Made by a program: the position numbers and the translations under genes. A stretch of DNA of 64,000 nt from Adineta ricciae (Eukaryota > Rotifera > Eurotatoria > Adinetida > Adinetidae): the NCBI GenBank assembly GCA_905250025.1, contig CAJNOJ010000046.1:1-64000 (forward strand), in the 5' to 3' direction. A model generated the notes under the pieces. That model worked only from the letters and a program-made list of their open reading frames with translations, searched no databases and had not been told where the DNA came from. The number at the start of each line of letters is the position of its first letter. The first letter of the stretch is position 1. Positions 37,542 through 49,600 of the stretch are shown piece by piece.

Positions 37542-38642
37542 ATGATTTATCACATCTTTACCTTCGGTTTGCTTACTCTACCGGTGCTTCTAACAGAACC
37601 TATTATTCCTAATTCGTACGGACCCGTTTCACCATCATCATATAATTACTATGCATATCAACCATCTCAACAACAACAGCAGCAGCCACAAACACCTTCA
37701 CCTTATTTGAATAAGCGCAATCCGAATAATGATCCTTACTCAAACTCTCAACAATCATATTCATCCATAGCAACAGCTTATGGTTCTGCTGGTTCGAAGA
37801 CATCATCATCCAAGCAGTGTAAATTACATATCAATTGTCCAAGTAGGAAAATAAAGAATAATTTTATGCACTTCTTTAAATATTCTTTTCTTTAGATGCA
37901 AGAAATCGAGTGACACTTGATATTCAAGGACCGGCAGGTACGTATGTATTGATTTCAAAAGCGAAAAATTTGAAAAACATTTTCTTGGTTGATGTAGGCC
38001 CGCCTGGTCCACCAGGAAAACAAGGCATGCAAGGACCAAGTGGTCCACCCGGATTGCCCGGCCCACCAGGTAAACTCTACATCTATTAACATTCACCATG
38101 AATCTCCATTCGTTTTCTTTAGGTCGTGACGGTCACTCAAATATCAAGTCTGCTTTTTTTGTCGCATTGAATAACACCTACTCTTTGCAAGCAGATTCGT
38201 CTATAATCGTTTGGGATGATATTTTACTAAACAAGAATTATCATTTGAATAGAACAACAGGTATCTACTATGCTCCAATCAACGGTCTCTATGAATTTAG
38301 TTTAACTGTTTGTGTGCCGGCAAATCATATCGTATGTTTCCTTGTTGCTTCTTGTGTTTATTTCCTCTTACGTTAATCGTTTTTCAGGCATCTGTTTCTC
38401 TATGTAAAAACACGGAAAATGTTGCCCCACTATGGGTGGAGGGTTATTTAACAGCTGTTAAGAATCAAAGAGTACCCGTTTGGAATACGGCGTCGACAAC
38501 TGTGGTTTTATTTTTGAATCGAGGCGATCGAATATACATTCGTGCCCAATCCCGTAATGATGCCGACTATAATTTCAAAACATCACTATATGGTTGGCGA
38601 TATACTACATTTGGTGGATTTCTAATTCACGAAGACAATTAA
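37542..38642 (+). CDS. Secreted collagen-C1q domain protein
   Basis: A secreted C1q/TNF-fold protein, of the type that forms trimers and binds ligands in immunity or at synapses. Exons 37542-37842, 37896-37937, 37998-38069, 38123-38331 and 38388-38642 sum to 879 bases in frame, giving 292 residues. A signal peptide (MIYHIFTFGLLTLPVLLTEP) leads into a Tyr/Gln/Ser-rich region with a CAG-type Gln run, then HINCPNARNRVTLDI. A short collagen stretch of about ten Gly-X-Y triplets is split over small exons (GPPGPPGKQGMQGPSGPPG and on). The C1q head follows, with SAFFVALNN, TGIYYAPINGLYEFSLTV, VVLFLNRGDRIYIRAQ and YTTFGGFLIHEDN at the C-terminus, all matching the C1q strand pattern. An acceptor-like TTCATTCTTTAG lies 8 bases before the ATG. 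Confidence 0.93.
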
Positions 38643-39323
38643 TCGAGCAAATACATTCTTCTTTGTGATATAATCTCTAAATATTCTGCATTGGTTTCTA
38701 AGGAAAAGAAAAATAGACATTATAATATTGGTTTGAGTTCAATCGTATAGAAATTTCGTAGTTCATATACACGTCTAGGTAGACAAAGGCACTATTGAAA
38801 GAGAATGTGAATTGAGAAATCACCATCACAAAAACTCTTTGAATAATGCTTTCGTTTTTTAATTTAACTTACTGTTTATTTTGTTTCGAACTAAAACATA
38901 TGTCTGTATTTCAATGTATTCGTGATTGTATTTATAGGTAGTAAGTTCGTTTTTTTTCTCTTCATTTTAACAATTGTCTCATTTTCTCTCTCTCTCTCTC
39001 TTTCATTCTTTCTCATAAGTCAAGCAGCTTTTCATATTGAATGCATTCAAGCATGGATTTTTTTTCACCTATTGAAAAGATAATAATGCATAGATAGGTG
39101 AAAAGAGGATGGTCATCAGTCAATGAATATGTGCGTATATTTAACATGCACATTAGGATAAAAGCGAGAAAGCAATTGCTCGAAGGGATGTTAAAAACAA
39201 ACTGACAAGCCGAATGCATACAGGTGATATTATCGTGTCACATCTATTTAGGCTATTGGATATCGTCACATATTCACATTCACCTTTTGCTTCTCTCTCT
39301 TTTTCAAATGTGTCGATTTATAG
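38643..39323. other. Intergenic region with a CT run and a hairpin
   Basis: Holds the C1q 3' UTR, a TC microsatellite at 38984-39001 and an 11-base inverted repeat at 39062-39104. No supported gene. Confidence 0.5.
39062..39104. repeat. Inverted repeat with 11-base perfect arms
   Basis: TTTTCACCTAT at 39062-39072 is repeated as ATAGGTGAAAA at 39094-39104 across a 21-base loop, and could form a hairpin in DNA or RNA. Confidence 0.7.
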
Positions 39324-39877
39324 GATGGATTGTTTGATGAAATAGAGAACTGTATAAGTAATGAAAAATCATTCGAAAAAGCCGAGCGAAACTTCGCCGA
39401 TATTTCGTATGAAAACAAAGCCAAACGAGAGATCAGATTAGATCAAGTAATCGTTTTAAAGTATATGAGCTTAATTGAAGTCACAGCTGTTTTATTTCAC
39501 AAAATAAACCGATGTTATCTTTTCCTATTGTTATTAACCATCAATAAAAGGTTTTCATTGAACCCGTCGACCAATGTTTGAATTGAATTAACAAACAGAC
39601 CTTCCTCTTCGTCGAAGAACACTTCTCTTCTCAGAATGTCAATATTGAACTTTTGACGCACCGCACATTCAATGGCAAATTGCTTCTTTTCGAGAAAAAA
39701 ACTATTGTTAATTACATCTTCGCAAATCATCATAAATATCTTCATTATATTTTCACTTAGAAGAATAAAAAAGCTGTTAAACTTCAAACGGACATTGAAA
39801 TTGCCGTCAAAACAATTATTTTATTAAAAACTAAGATGAAGAGAAAAAAATGTGTATATAGGAGGAAAACCATCTAG
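39324..39877 (+). CDS. Possible uncalled exons of a small coiled-coil protein
   Basis: Three segments bounded by good AG and GT signals are all in phase 0: 39324-39446 (41 codons), 39635-39706 (24 codons) and 39761-39877 (39 codons to TAG). Their products are charged and helical: FDEIENCISNEKSFEKAERN, then NVNIELLTHRTFNGK, then KNKKAVKLQTDIEIAVKTII. Together they give about 104 residues without an internal stop. No Met in the right frame lies at the 5' end, so a first exon is missing or the gene is a remnant. An alternative short exon at 39551 would end at once (VFIEPVDQCLN, stop). I do not recognise a family. Confidence 0.33.
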
Positions 39878-40311
39878 CGCAATGGTCTTTTAACCAATGA
39901 AAATCGAGCTACGAGAAACAAGGAAAACCTATAGCGAGCTGAATGCACTATCAAAGACAGGAACAGAGACAATCATGCGTATGGTGAATAGGACTGATAG
40001 AGCCTACGCACTTTCAATGTCAAATACGAATTGATTGAAAATCTCTAGAGATTCTTTTGTTTTATAAGATTAAACAAAAATTTCCTTCTTCTTCTTCTTT
40101 TCTAGATCAAATAATGTTCTAAAATACAGAGATCTATTTATAAAAAATAACTTAAGGTCAATAATGGCGGCCTTATTCATGCAAAAGAATCATGGTAAGG
40201 AAAAGAACTCTTCGGCGAAGTTGAATAAATGATGATTTGCTCTTTGCCGGTAGATATGGCACAAAACAAAGATGTGCAATCTTTGAAATCGCAAGCTTAA
40301 ATTGTCTTTTT
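39878..40311. other. Upstream region of RIM
   Basis: About 430 bases of AT-rich sequence. A short ATG-initiated run with a good donor (MAALFMQKNH, 40164-40195) could be a non-productive upstream exon, since it does not join the RIM frame. Confidence 0.4.
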
Positions 40312-43300
40312 ATGGATATGACACCTGATTTAAGTCATCTAACTGCTGATGAGAAAAGAATTATCGAAGCTGTTATTAATCGTGAAAAAGCAGAAGCAAA
40401 ACGTGATTCTTTCCATAATTCGTGAGTAATTTCGGCAGAAAGTTTCACTGACTATCGATCGATTCGACTTAGATCGCCATGTGATGATTATTCGGCGCCC
40501 TCCGTAGCAATAACATCTCGTCGTTATTCTCAATCGAACGAATCAGGTGCATATTGTCAAATCTGCCAACGAACAAAATTTGTCAATGAACAATCATCTC
40601 GTCAATGTTCCATATGTCAAAAACGTTTCTGTGTTCGATGTGGTATTCGTGTGAAATCGCATTATTATCTCTGTCAGCAGTGTCGACAAAAGCAAGAACA
40701 TTATTTTTCTTCAACACGGAATATTTGCAAGCAATATGTTTCGGATTATATTCTGTCTCAAACATCGGATTCCAATGTTTTGAATACGATTGCAATTCAT
40801 CCACAACGTGTTCTGCCAAAATTGGATACTAATGATGATGCATCATCGCCCGAATCGATCACAACAGCGGATAACAAACAGAGACTATTGCCTGTTGCGA
40901 GACAAGATATGCGTTCAATGAATATTTTACGAGATTTTCAGTATCATTCACTCGAAGATAGAGAAATAGGTCATGAATCGACGTTAAAAGATTCGGGAAT
41001 CGATACAGCCAGTTCAAGCACAATCTTGAACGTCATATCCACCGATCAGTTTCAAAAGGTTTCTATAAATGTCATTGTTTTTTGTCTTGTGTATGTGTTC
41101 CATATGAGTATAGAAATATTCTAATTAATAATTCATTGCCGTTTTCTAGCCGATGACATATTGGCGTTTTAATGAAACACGTACTGAGCAAATTGGTTGT
41201 ATTTATTTGAAAAATAATCTTTCAACTTATGAACGCGAACATGGTAAATTAACCCAAGATGACATATTCAATGCATTTGGTTTCAAAGTTCAACTGAATG
41301 ACACGAATCTCGTGGAAATTACCGAAGTTATTCCGGGAAGTATTGCTGATACTTATGGACAATTGCGAATGGGTATGTTTCGGAGACAGAGAGAAATTGT
41401 TTTCGGCAAAGAATGACTTATTCCAGGTGATCAAATAATCGAATGGAACGGAGACAAACTGAAAAATGTTCAATCTAAGAATGTTAATCGTGTTCTTTCA
41501 CAAATATCGCTTCAATCGCCACAAATTCATATGATTGTCAAACGATCTCTCAGGTCGGTTATTTTTATCGACACTGATGTATCTTTGGCAAATGATTGTT
41601 TAGAACTCCAATCGCATTGAATAATAATGATCATCTATTACAGAATCGATTTATGCAAGGTAAAGAACGAGTGAAAGAGTTGTTTTTTATTGAGTTTATA
41701 TTCTTGTGCGACACTTGGTTTTTTGTGTCATTTATGGTTCCTTCCTTTAGCCCAAAAGAATAAGACAAATCATAATGAACTGTACGGGAAAAGACGAATG
41801 GTAAAGAAAGGAGGAAAGAAAACTGATAATGAAGAAATGCTTGGACAAATACTCACTCTTGAAGAATGAGTTGTACTTCATTCTTTTTTTCTCATCTCTC
41901 GATGAATACTAAATCTTTCTCTCTTCCTTCTTTTTCTTCGAAACGACGTCGCGACGTTCTCCATAGAATATTAGAAGAAAAGAAGAAAATACTCAGCGCA
42001 CACACACATTCTCTTCACAACAAGACATCCATCTCTTTCCTTCTCCAAAATTCATTTCACTGTGCTGTGAATTCACTGACATTAACACCCGAGAGTTTCT
42101 TCAGGGAAATATCATGCGTTTTCTAATTATTCAATTGATCAAATAAATGCAAAGATCACTACTCAGACTATTTTCCATTTATGAATTTGTTTATTTTTTT
42201 TTTCAGAAGATCAAATCATACCATCAATAATAGAAACCCGTTCGATCCAATTACAGGTACATTTGATCCCGGCTAATCCGATAAAAACCCTCGAAGAGAT
42301 TTTTTTTCGTCTTATAGCTTTCATTTCAATACAATGAAAATTGTTTACATATTATGATCTATGGTGCTAGAAATATTCCTCTAAATCAAGGTCTTTTGGC
42401 ATGTCAAGTATCATTGGAATCAGAATATGATATCTCGTAAAATTTCGATTTGATCTTTGTCGTTGCATAAATTGAGAACTTTTTTCTAGATCCAAACAAG
42501 ACAAATGTACAAAAGGTCAGCCGTGTTCATCAGGAAGTTGTACATGGAATCAACATATAATCTTCTTTGATCTTGATACGCTTGAAAACGTGTTGTTATG
42601 GATTAAACTAATCAATCTCGAACATCGACAAGAAATTCTCGGAGAAATGAAATTTCAGCAGTTAAACTTAAGTAGCAACCCACAGTGGTATAAATTAAAC
42701 AACATAGCAGATGGTTTGTTTACAAAGAAAAAAAACAACCTTTTTTTTCTCACACTAGAATCATTTCCTTTTTACATTCAGGGTCATCGTGCAATCGCGC
42801 TCATTTGTCTACAACTGACGTGTAAGATTTAGATGAATCATCTAGAGTATGTTTCAATATTGATACAACTATTTTTAGTCTACCGGTAACACAGAGCCGT
42901 AAACGACAGTTACCAGATATTCCAACAGCACGATTGGAAGCTAATCGAGAAAAAGGTTCTTTCGTTGTTCAGACCAAATGATATTTTTTAACCTTTCTAA
43001 TGTTGATTCATAGTTTCTCAAGATCTATTTCAAAAAGCAGCTGAACTGAAGTTACGTCTTCATATGCAGTCGAAGAACGACCGACCGCTTCTGACTCAAC
43101 ACAGTTTTGATCAAACTGATTCAATTTATAAACAGCTGTACGAAGATCGTCCGCGTCCAAACGATGATACTTCGAGAAAATCAATGATGAACTTAACGTC
43201 GAAAGCAACTTCGACGATGAATTTGAAGGAGAAAGTACGTATACCAATCATTCGAGATAAAAGTGTACCGGCGACGATACCGGTTCGACGAACGACAACA

Positions 43301-44961
43301 ACAACTGCAGCAGGACCAACAACGCCTAGCCGAGTTGACATGGAAAAAACAAAAACAAAATCGTTCGAAGAGAAATATCGAAAAACAATCAAAAAACGAT
43401 GTAAATGTTTTGTTTGTTCTCCATTCTAAAATCTAAGATTAAACCTTTGATTTCTATTAAGATCCCTCTGAAACACAAGCAGATGATGTCGATTCTGATG
43501 GATCGGAAATGTCATTTGCATCACGACAGAGTACTACTAGTGCAGTATCTACGCAATCAGAACGACATCGACATTTACGAAAGCAAAAGTAATTAAATTC
43601 TATTTTAATCTTGTACTATTTGAATTGGGAAAAATTTTCTGTTTTAGTCTACAAAAACGTAGCAACGAACAGTTCTATCAAAATGATGAAGTGCAATTAA
43701 ACGAAGAAGAACTTCGACAAATGGCAATGCGAACTCATGACACATCAACAAATTCTGCAACTACAACAGATACCTCAACAGGTAAAACAATAGCAGCAGC
43801 ACCAGTGCTGACGACAACAACAACAGCAAATGTTTCGAATACAAAAACTGGTAAAGGAGAACAACGTAATGATGGTACCTTGTCTGATTCGGCTCTGAGC
43901 ACACAATCTGAATCGAATAAAAAACGACAGCCATCTATGTCATCGAAAGCTCTAGTTATACTTGGCCTATCGAAAAAAGCCAATAGTTCATCCAATCTTG
44001 GTGGTGGTAAATCAATTACAAACCTTCCACATATACTCGTTTATTGTAATTTCATTTTCTAGGTAAACGATACGGTTTTCAACGAAGTGAAGAAGTTGGT
44101 GTTCAACCACATTTACGTAATCGAACATTACAACAACAAACGAGTAAAGAGAATGAAACGCCATCGAGTGCTCCACCTACAACATCATCCCCTCAGTCAC
44201 TATTCAATTCAGCTACTAATCAGCATCATTCTCTTCCTCCTGACATGGCCAAGTAAGATTTGTATTCACTCGAACGAATCGTTTGTGACACAAGTCGTTT
44301 CTTTCAGATTATGGTCCGGTGCCTTAAAATTACCGCACGAACATCAGTTTAGTGACTTTATTGAAGGTTTAGGCAAAGGACAATTAGTTGGTCGACAAGT
44401 TCTTGCTTCGCCTTGTCACGGTGAAATTCAAATAGGTCTTCGGAATCAAAATGGCATCCTCGAAGTTGAAATAGTACGAGCAAGAAATCTTATTCAAAAA
44501 ACCTTCTATAAAGTGCCTCCAGGTTCGTCTTATCATGGTTATAATAACAGTGTTTTTAATTAACATTTAAATAGCGCCGTATGTGAAAGTGTATCTACTC
44601 GATGGAAAAACTTGCGTGGAAAAACAACGTACACGAACGACACGTCGAACACTTGATCCGTTAATTCAACAGACACTTCTATTCAAAGAATATTTTCGAG
44701 ATAAAATCCTACAAGTAAATCGTGTTGCTATCCGAAATATTTTTAGCATTTTAGTCTCGTGAGTAGATTAGCATCTGGGGTGATTATGGTAAATTCGATC
44801 GCAAGGTATTTATGGGTGTTTGTCAAATCGGTTTGCACGAAGTGAACTTGAATACTTCTCAACAGACGCTTGATTGGTATAAATTATTTTCAGCTAATTC
44901 CTTAATGAATAGTTATACGATTGTTCAACAATCATCCAAAAGAAAAAATACAGTATCATAA
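40312..44961 (+). CDS. RIM, Rab3-interacting active-zone scaffold (RIMS family)
   Basis: A presynaptic scaffold that tethers Rab3 vesicles and calcium channels. The N-terminal helix MDMTPDLSHLTADEKRIIEA matches the Rab-binding domain. A FYVE-related zinc finger follows with four CxxC-type pairs (YCQICQRTKF, CSICQKRFCVRCG, YYLCQQCRQK). The PDZ domain lies at about 41230-41560 (GFKVQLNDTNLVEITEVIPG then GDQIIEWNGDKLKN). The first C2 domain is at about 42230-42720 (LHIMIYGARNIPL ... PQWYKLNNIADG). Next come the linker SRKRQLPDIP, a long Ser/Thr-rich part, and the second C2 domain near the C-terminus (GEIQIGLRNQNGILEVEIVR, PYVKVYLLDGKTCVEKQ, IWGDYGKFDRKVFMGVCQI, LDWYKLFSANSLM). Domain order and the C2B sequence identify RIM clearly. 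An exon at 41754-41868 after the PDZ would end a short isoform. One gene here stands for vertebrate RIMS1 and RIMS2. Confidence 0.93.
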
Positions 44962-46693
44962 AAGAAGTATTGTCTCTTATTACTTATTCATTCATTCATT
45001 CATTCATTCATCTAGTTTCTATTATTTAGATTCTTATTGAAAATTCCAGTCTATCTATTTATCTATCGATTTTTTTTTGTTTTTTTTTCTTATCCGATAT
45101 AATTGTAAGAAAAGAATATTTTTAGTTAAAATTTATTTATATGAATTCGACTTGTTTTTCTCTCTCTGATTTTTCTTTCTTGATTTCTCTGTTAATAAAT
45201 AAATGTGTATCTAATGATAATTATTACAGAGCATTCAGTCCGATGATTAAAAGTTCAATTCATTATTGTGATTAAGTGTAGTTGTCGATTCGCACTGTTG
45301 CATTTTTCAATTAACAATTTCTCTACTCCATGTCGAGTATGCATTAACAATTTTCATTCATGAACTTGTATAGAAATCGATTGATTTTATAGACTCGAAA
45401 TTTTCTATCGAACTGTTTAGCAAGAGACAGATTGACTTTTTGATAAATTATTCTTTCCAAAGTGCTGACGTGTACGATGACATGCTCTTGTTCTATTGAC
45501 ACTCCAGTGTAAATCATTTTCTAAATGCATTTCCTGATATGAAGTTGACTCAGCTAACGACAGAAAGTACCTGTTTTATTTCTTATTGTTTTCTATTGAT
45601 TACACGAGATAGGATCGAATGTGTCAGCGTGAGAGATTACTTATCTCTTAAAAAGTATATTCTCTCTCGTTCTCTAGCAGTGCTAGACAAAAAGAAAATA
45701 ATGACTCGAGGGTCGTCCTTCACAGCATAAACGGCGATGCGCAGAAGATGATCTCATTGGTTGATTTTTATTTGCAAGCATAGTTCGTGTTGATTGAATT
45801 TGTCGGTTCATCATACAACTTAGGAATCTATCGATTTAGATATCATGATTCAATTTCAAGGAATTAATTGCCAAGATTTGACCTTCGATGCGTTAGATAG
45901 TCAATTGACTGTAAAGAGATGGAAAGTAGAATAGATACGGTTCGAACAATCAAAACTTCTTCATGTCTAATTTCGTCCACCGATCACTATAAATAAATGT
46001 ATTTGTCAAGTGTAATCAATATTTGGTTTTCGTTTTCATAGGTAAAAGTGTATGTAATTATTTAGTCGTCTCATATGTAGTTGTCTATTGCAAGCATTTG
46101 AATGTCAACTAAGAGGAATCATGAAGGAAACGATGACTAGCGCAATAATTGATTTTTTTTCTGATCTAGTCAAAGGCACACGTACTTAAAACAATGGTGA
46201 GAACTCGAGAATATAATGACTGAAGATGTCTAGCAGTCGTATATTTTCTGGCACTATGTAGAACGAGTGCAATAAACGAAAGCACTATCAAAATATTTAC
46301 TTCGGTCCATAATAATGCGCAAATTAATAGATTCCATGATGGCTCACATTCGCCTTATCTTCTTCGATGAAATAGTTACGTACATTCATTTGACACGGAG
46401 TGATCTCGGTAGATGCAAACGTATTTTTATAAGAAATACCAAATATACCAAAAAAGCTTATCGCACATAGATAATACATGTTATGCTTAAAAAAGAGAGA
46501 GAGAGAAGGAAAATCATTGCACATACAGAAAAAATGACTTTGTGTAATCATCACAAAAGTTTCATTGGAATATGTGTATAAAAAATTACGAAATACAATT
46601 AATGCACTAGTTAATTATCTGAAGATTACATTCACATCTCATCACTAAATATCAACAGAAAAATGATCCATTATCTTTTTCTTTGATATATCA
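44962..46693. other. Convergent intergenic region
   Basis: 1.7 kb between the stops of RIM (+) and the SLC45-like gene (-). It has an ATTC tetranucleotide run at 44986-45010 and AATAAA signals near 45193 for RIM. Remaining sequence is AT-rich with short, unconvincing open frames. Confidence 0.5.
44986..45010. repeat. (ATTC)n tetranucleotide repeat
   Basis: About six perfect units, seen directly just after the RIM stop. Confidence 0.85.
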
Positions 46694-49600
46694 TCACGTT
46701 TTAAAATAGAACAAGAAAAACATACAAAGATTTCCAAACAATGTAAATCCAGCACCGATTACCATACAATAATTTACACCTGTTTGCTCTAATAGTGGAC
46801 CCAGAGACACAGCTACTACCAGTTCACCGAGAAAATAACAGCTATTCAGTAGAGAACAATCAACGCCTATCCCACGCTTAGAACCATCTCGATTTTTATA
46901 CTAAAATTGAAAAATGAGGCAATGTCATTTGATTTAGCAAAGCTGTACTGTTTCATCGGCATGAAATTGTGATAACATGTGGTAAGGAAGAGTATTCAAT
47001 GATACAACTAACATTCCAACTACAATATAATCGTAGAAAGGGCCCGGATTCAAATGAACAACAAATGAGAAACTTACAGGTTATACACATGATAATATTC
47101 ACAACAATTTGATGGACAAAGAAATTCACTATACATCCAACGGCATACACCAAATAACCAAGAAAATACAACGTTTTCAGAGAAAACTTTTCTGATAACC
47201 ATCTCTCCAAGCAAACTAAAATAGGTGCACAATTGATTAAATGCTGTAAACGGAGATATTGACTTCGCTTGATTTACAGGCATAAATTGCACTGCTGGCT
47301 GAGTATAAAAATAGACCCCAACAGCCCATTGTAACACCGGTTTTATATCGTTCTAAACCAGCATCATCACCATGTTCGAACGTGCCGTTATACACTGTCT
47401 TCAAAGACGGAAATTAGCAATTCAAGTCTATTAGAATTATGGTATATACCGTAGCTATGAAATCAGTATAATACAAATGAGTAGCAAAGTAACCAATCCA
47501 GCCAATAACTTGACATATCATCAGTTTCCATAATCGAGGGGGCATCTGAGTAATTAAAGTATGAATATATATTTGTACTTGAAAAGCCAAGGGAAAACAA
47601 GTTACATACTCGAACCATTGAGATAAGCATTGACTTGATAGTAACATTGTCTTTTTCATCGTAATCATCATTTTCATCTGCCGCTGGACGACGCATTAGA
47701 CCTACGTTGTTTAATTAAAGAACAGATCTCAAATGCTTATTAAGTGTGGTGATTTAATCAATTCACCTAGTTTGACGAGTTTTGCCTTCTGTTTAAGTTC
47801 AGCTTCGAATGCTTGTGTTGGAACGGGTGAAGGATTTGCTGAATCAGCATTGGCTATTGATGCAGCTACAACTTGATGAGAGTTTTCCAAATTTTGTAAT
47901 AATATAGTTTCGCTTGTTCTTTCTATGTGATCATGAGGAATATGTCTACCTGTGGCAGGATCAATTTCCACAAAGCCTTCTTGATTATTCAAGTCACTTA
48001 AGTATATATTAGCTGTTGAACGATCATTTCTATTACTTGTATTATATGATCGAGAGCTGTTTCGTCGAAGAGAAAGTAATGGACGCTTTTCATCAGCTTC
48101 GATTTCTGCTTGATCATCGTCATTCGAATTTCCTGTATCACCATTGTCACGCGAAGATGAAGATATAAGAGGTTCTTCACGAACACTTGTTAATGTTGAT
48201 ATAGAACACACGATAAATAAAAGGCTTGCAACATAAAAAATGATACTAAATTCACCACCTAGAATAAAGAAAATCAATTGAGTGTCTGTTTTGGCTACAA
48301 CCTTTTCTCATCTTTACCATTTTTATAAAACATCGGAATGTACGGCCAATTGATTGCTCCGACAATAAAACCCAAACCACCACCAAAACCTATTGAAAAC
48401 ACAGCAAAATCTCCTCCATGTCATCTAGTTCATTATGATCTACCTCCTAAAAATTAAGTATGAATCAATCAGATTCTCAACTAAGTCGTTGCATCTTACC
48501 GAGAATAGCGTGGATATTGAACCCTCGTTCCTGATCCGCTGTATTCGTTGTATCAATCAAATAGGCGCGTATGGGAGCATCAGCACTATCCGCACAAAAG
48601 TCTGCATCATACACAATCATTTTTTCATTTGAGATCGTCAAACACAGTTGTCTTACCGAGTAAAGTCACACCTACGGCAGTCAGTGCGATTGCCCTGTAT
48701 GGAACCTTTAAAAAAATTAGAAACAACATTACAGTTCAATTGGCAAAAATGTTTTAACAGACTGTTCCAGGCGTTGTAGGATCTCCAAGGAGAACGCCCA
48801 AATCAGAGCTATTGAGCAACATTGCTACACCAATGTAAGCGCCTAAACAATGTTAGAAGTTAAGTATTTCAATAGAAACTTTTCTGTCAAATTAGATTTT
48901 ACCGATAGCAAACGCTAGAATGAAAGGTCGTCGTCTTCCCCATCGGCACTTGCATGTATCGCTCCACATGCCAACGATTGGTTGTAGAAAAAATCCCAGA
49001 ATAGGACTTATTAGCCAAGCCATAGAATAAAACCTCAACAGACGGAGGATTTCAAAAGAAAATTTGCTGCCTTTTAATCAAACGTACGATTCCGGTACAC
49101 GAAGGGAAGTTAAAATAGGAACGGTGAGTGCTGTTTCAGCAGCATACATAAATTCAATAGCAAAGAAGAAAAGAACCAAACGTAAAATAATCCATAAACT
49201 CTTTGACGGCGGTTGATCTACAATGAAAAAAATTAAGGACGATCATTTCATCAACGAGACAGGAGCTAATGTTCTGATAAATGAATTAGGATCAGACACA
49301 TTGGGATGTCCAGACTCCGAATGTCTCAATACGTTTTCTCCATTAATGTCTGCAACTGCTTGTCAGACGACGAAGCATGATGTCGTCTCACTTTGTTTAA
49401 TGGAGTAACATCTCTCAAGGAAATAGTATGATTGTTTAGCTCTTGACATAATTACGCTGTATAGATTTAGTCATTTACACCACTAATGTGATTTTTCATG
49501 CTCAGTTTGGCAATTAAATTTTCACAAAAGCCACTCCACTTTGCTTTTCATGTATTCTGACCAACAATTTCTTTTCAAGATTCCTTACAGCACTCATTTG

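Noticed and set aside
40164-40195. ATG GCG GCC start with a strong donor as a first exon of RIM
   Set aside because: It cannot be joined in frame to the Rab-binding exon, which has its own Met at 40312 in the expected place.
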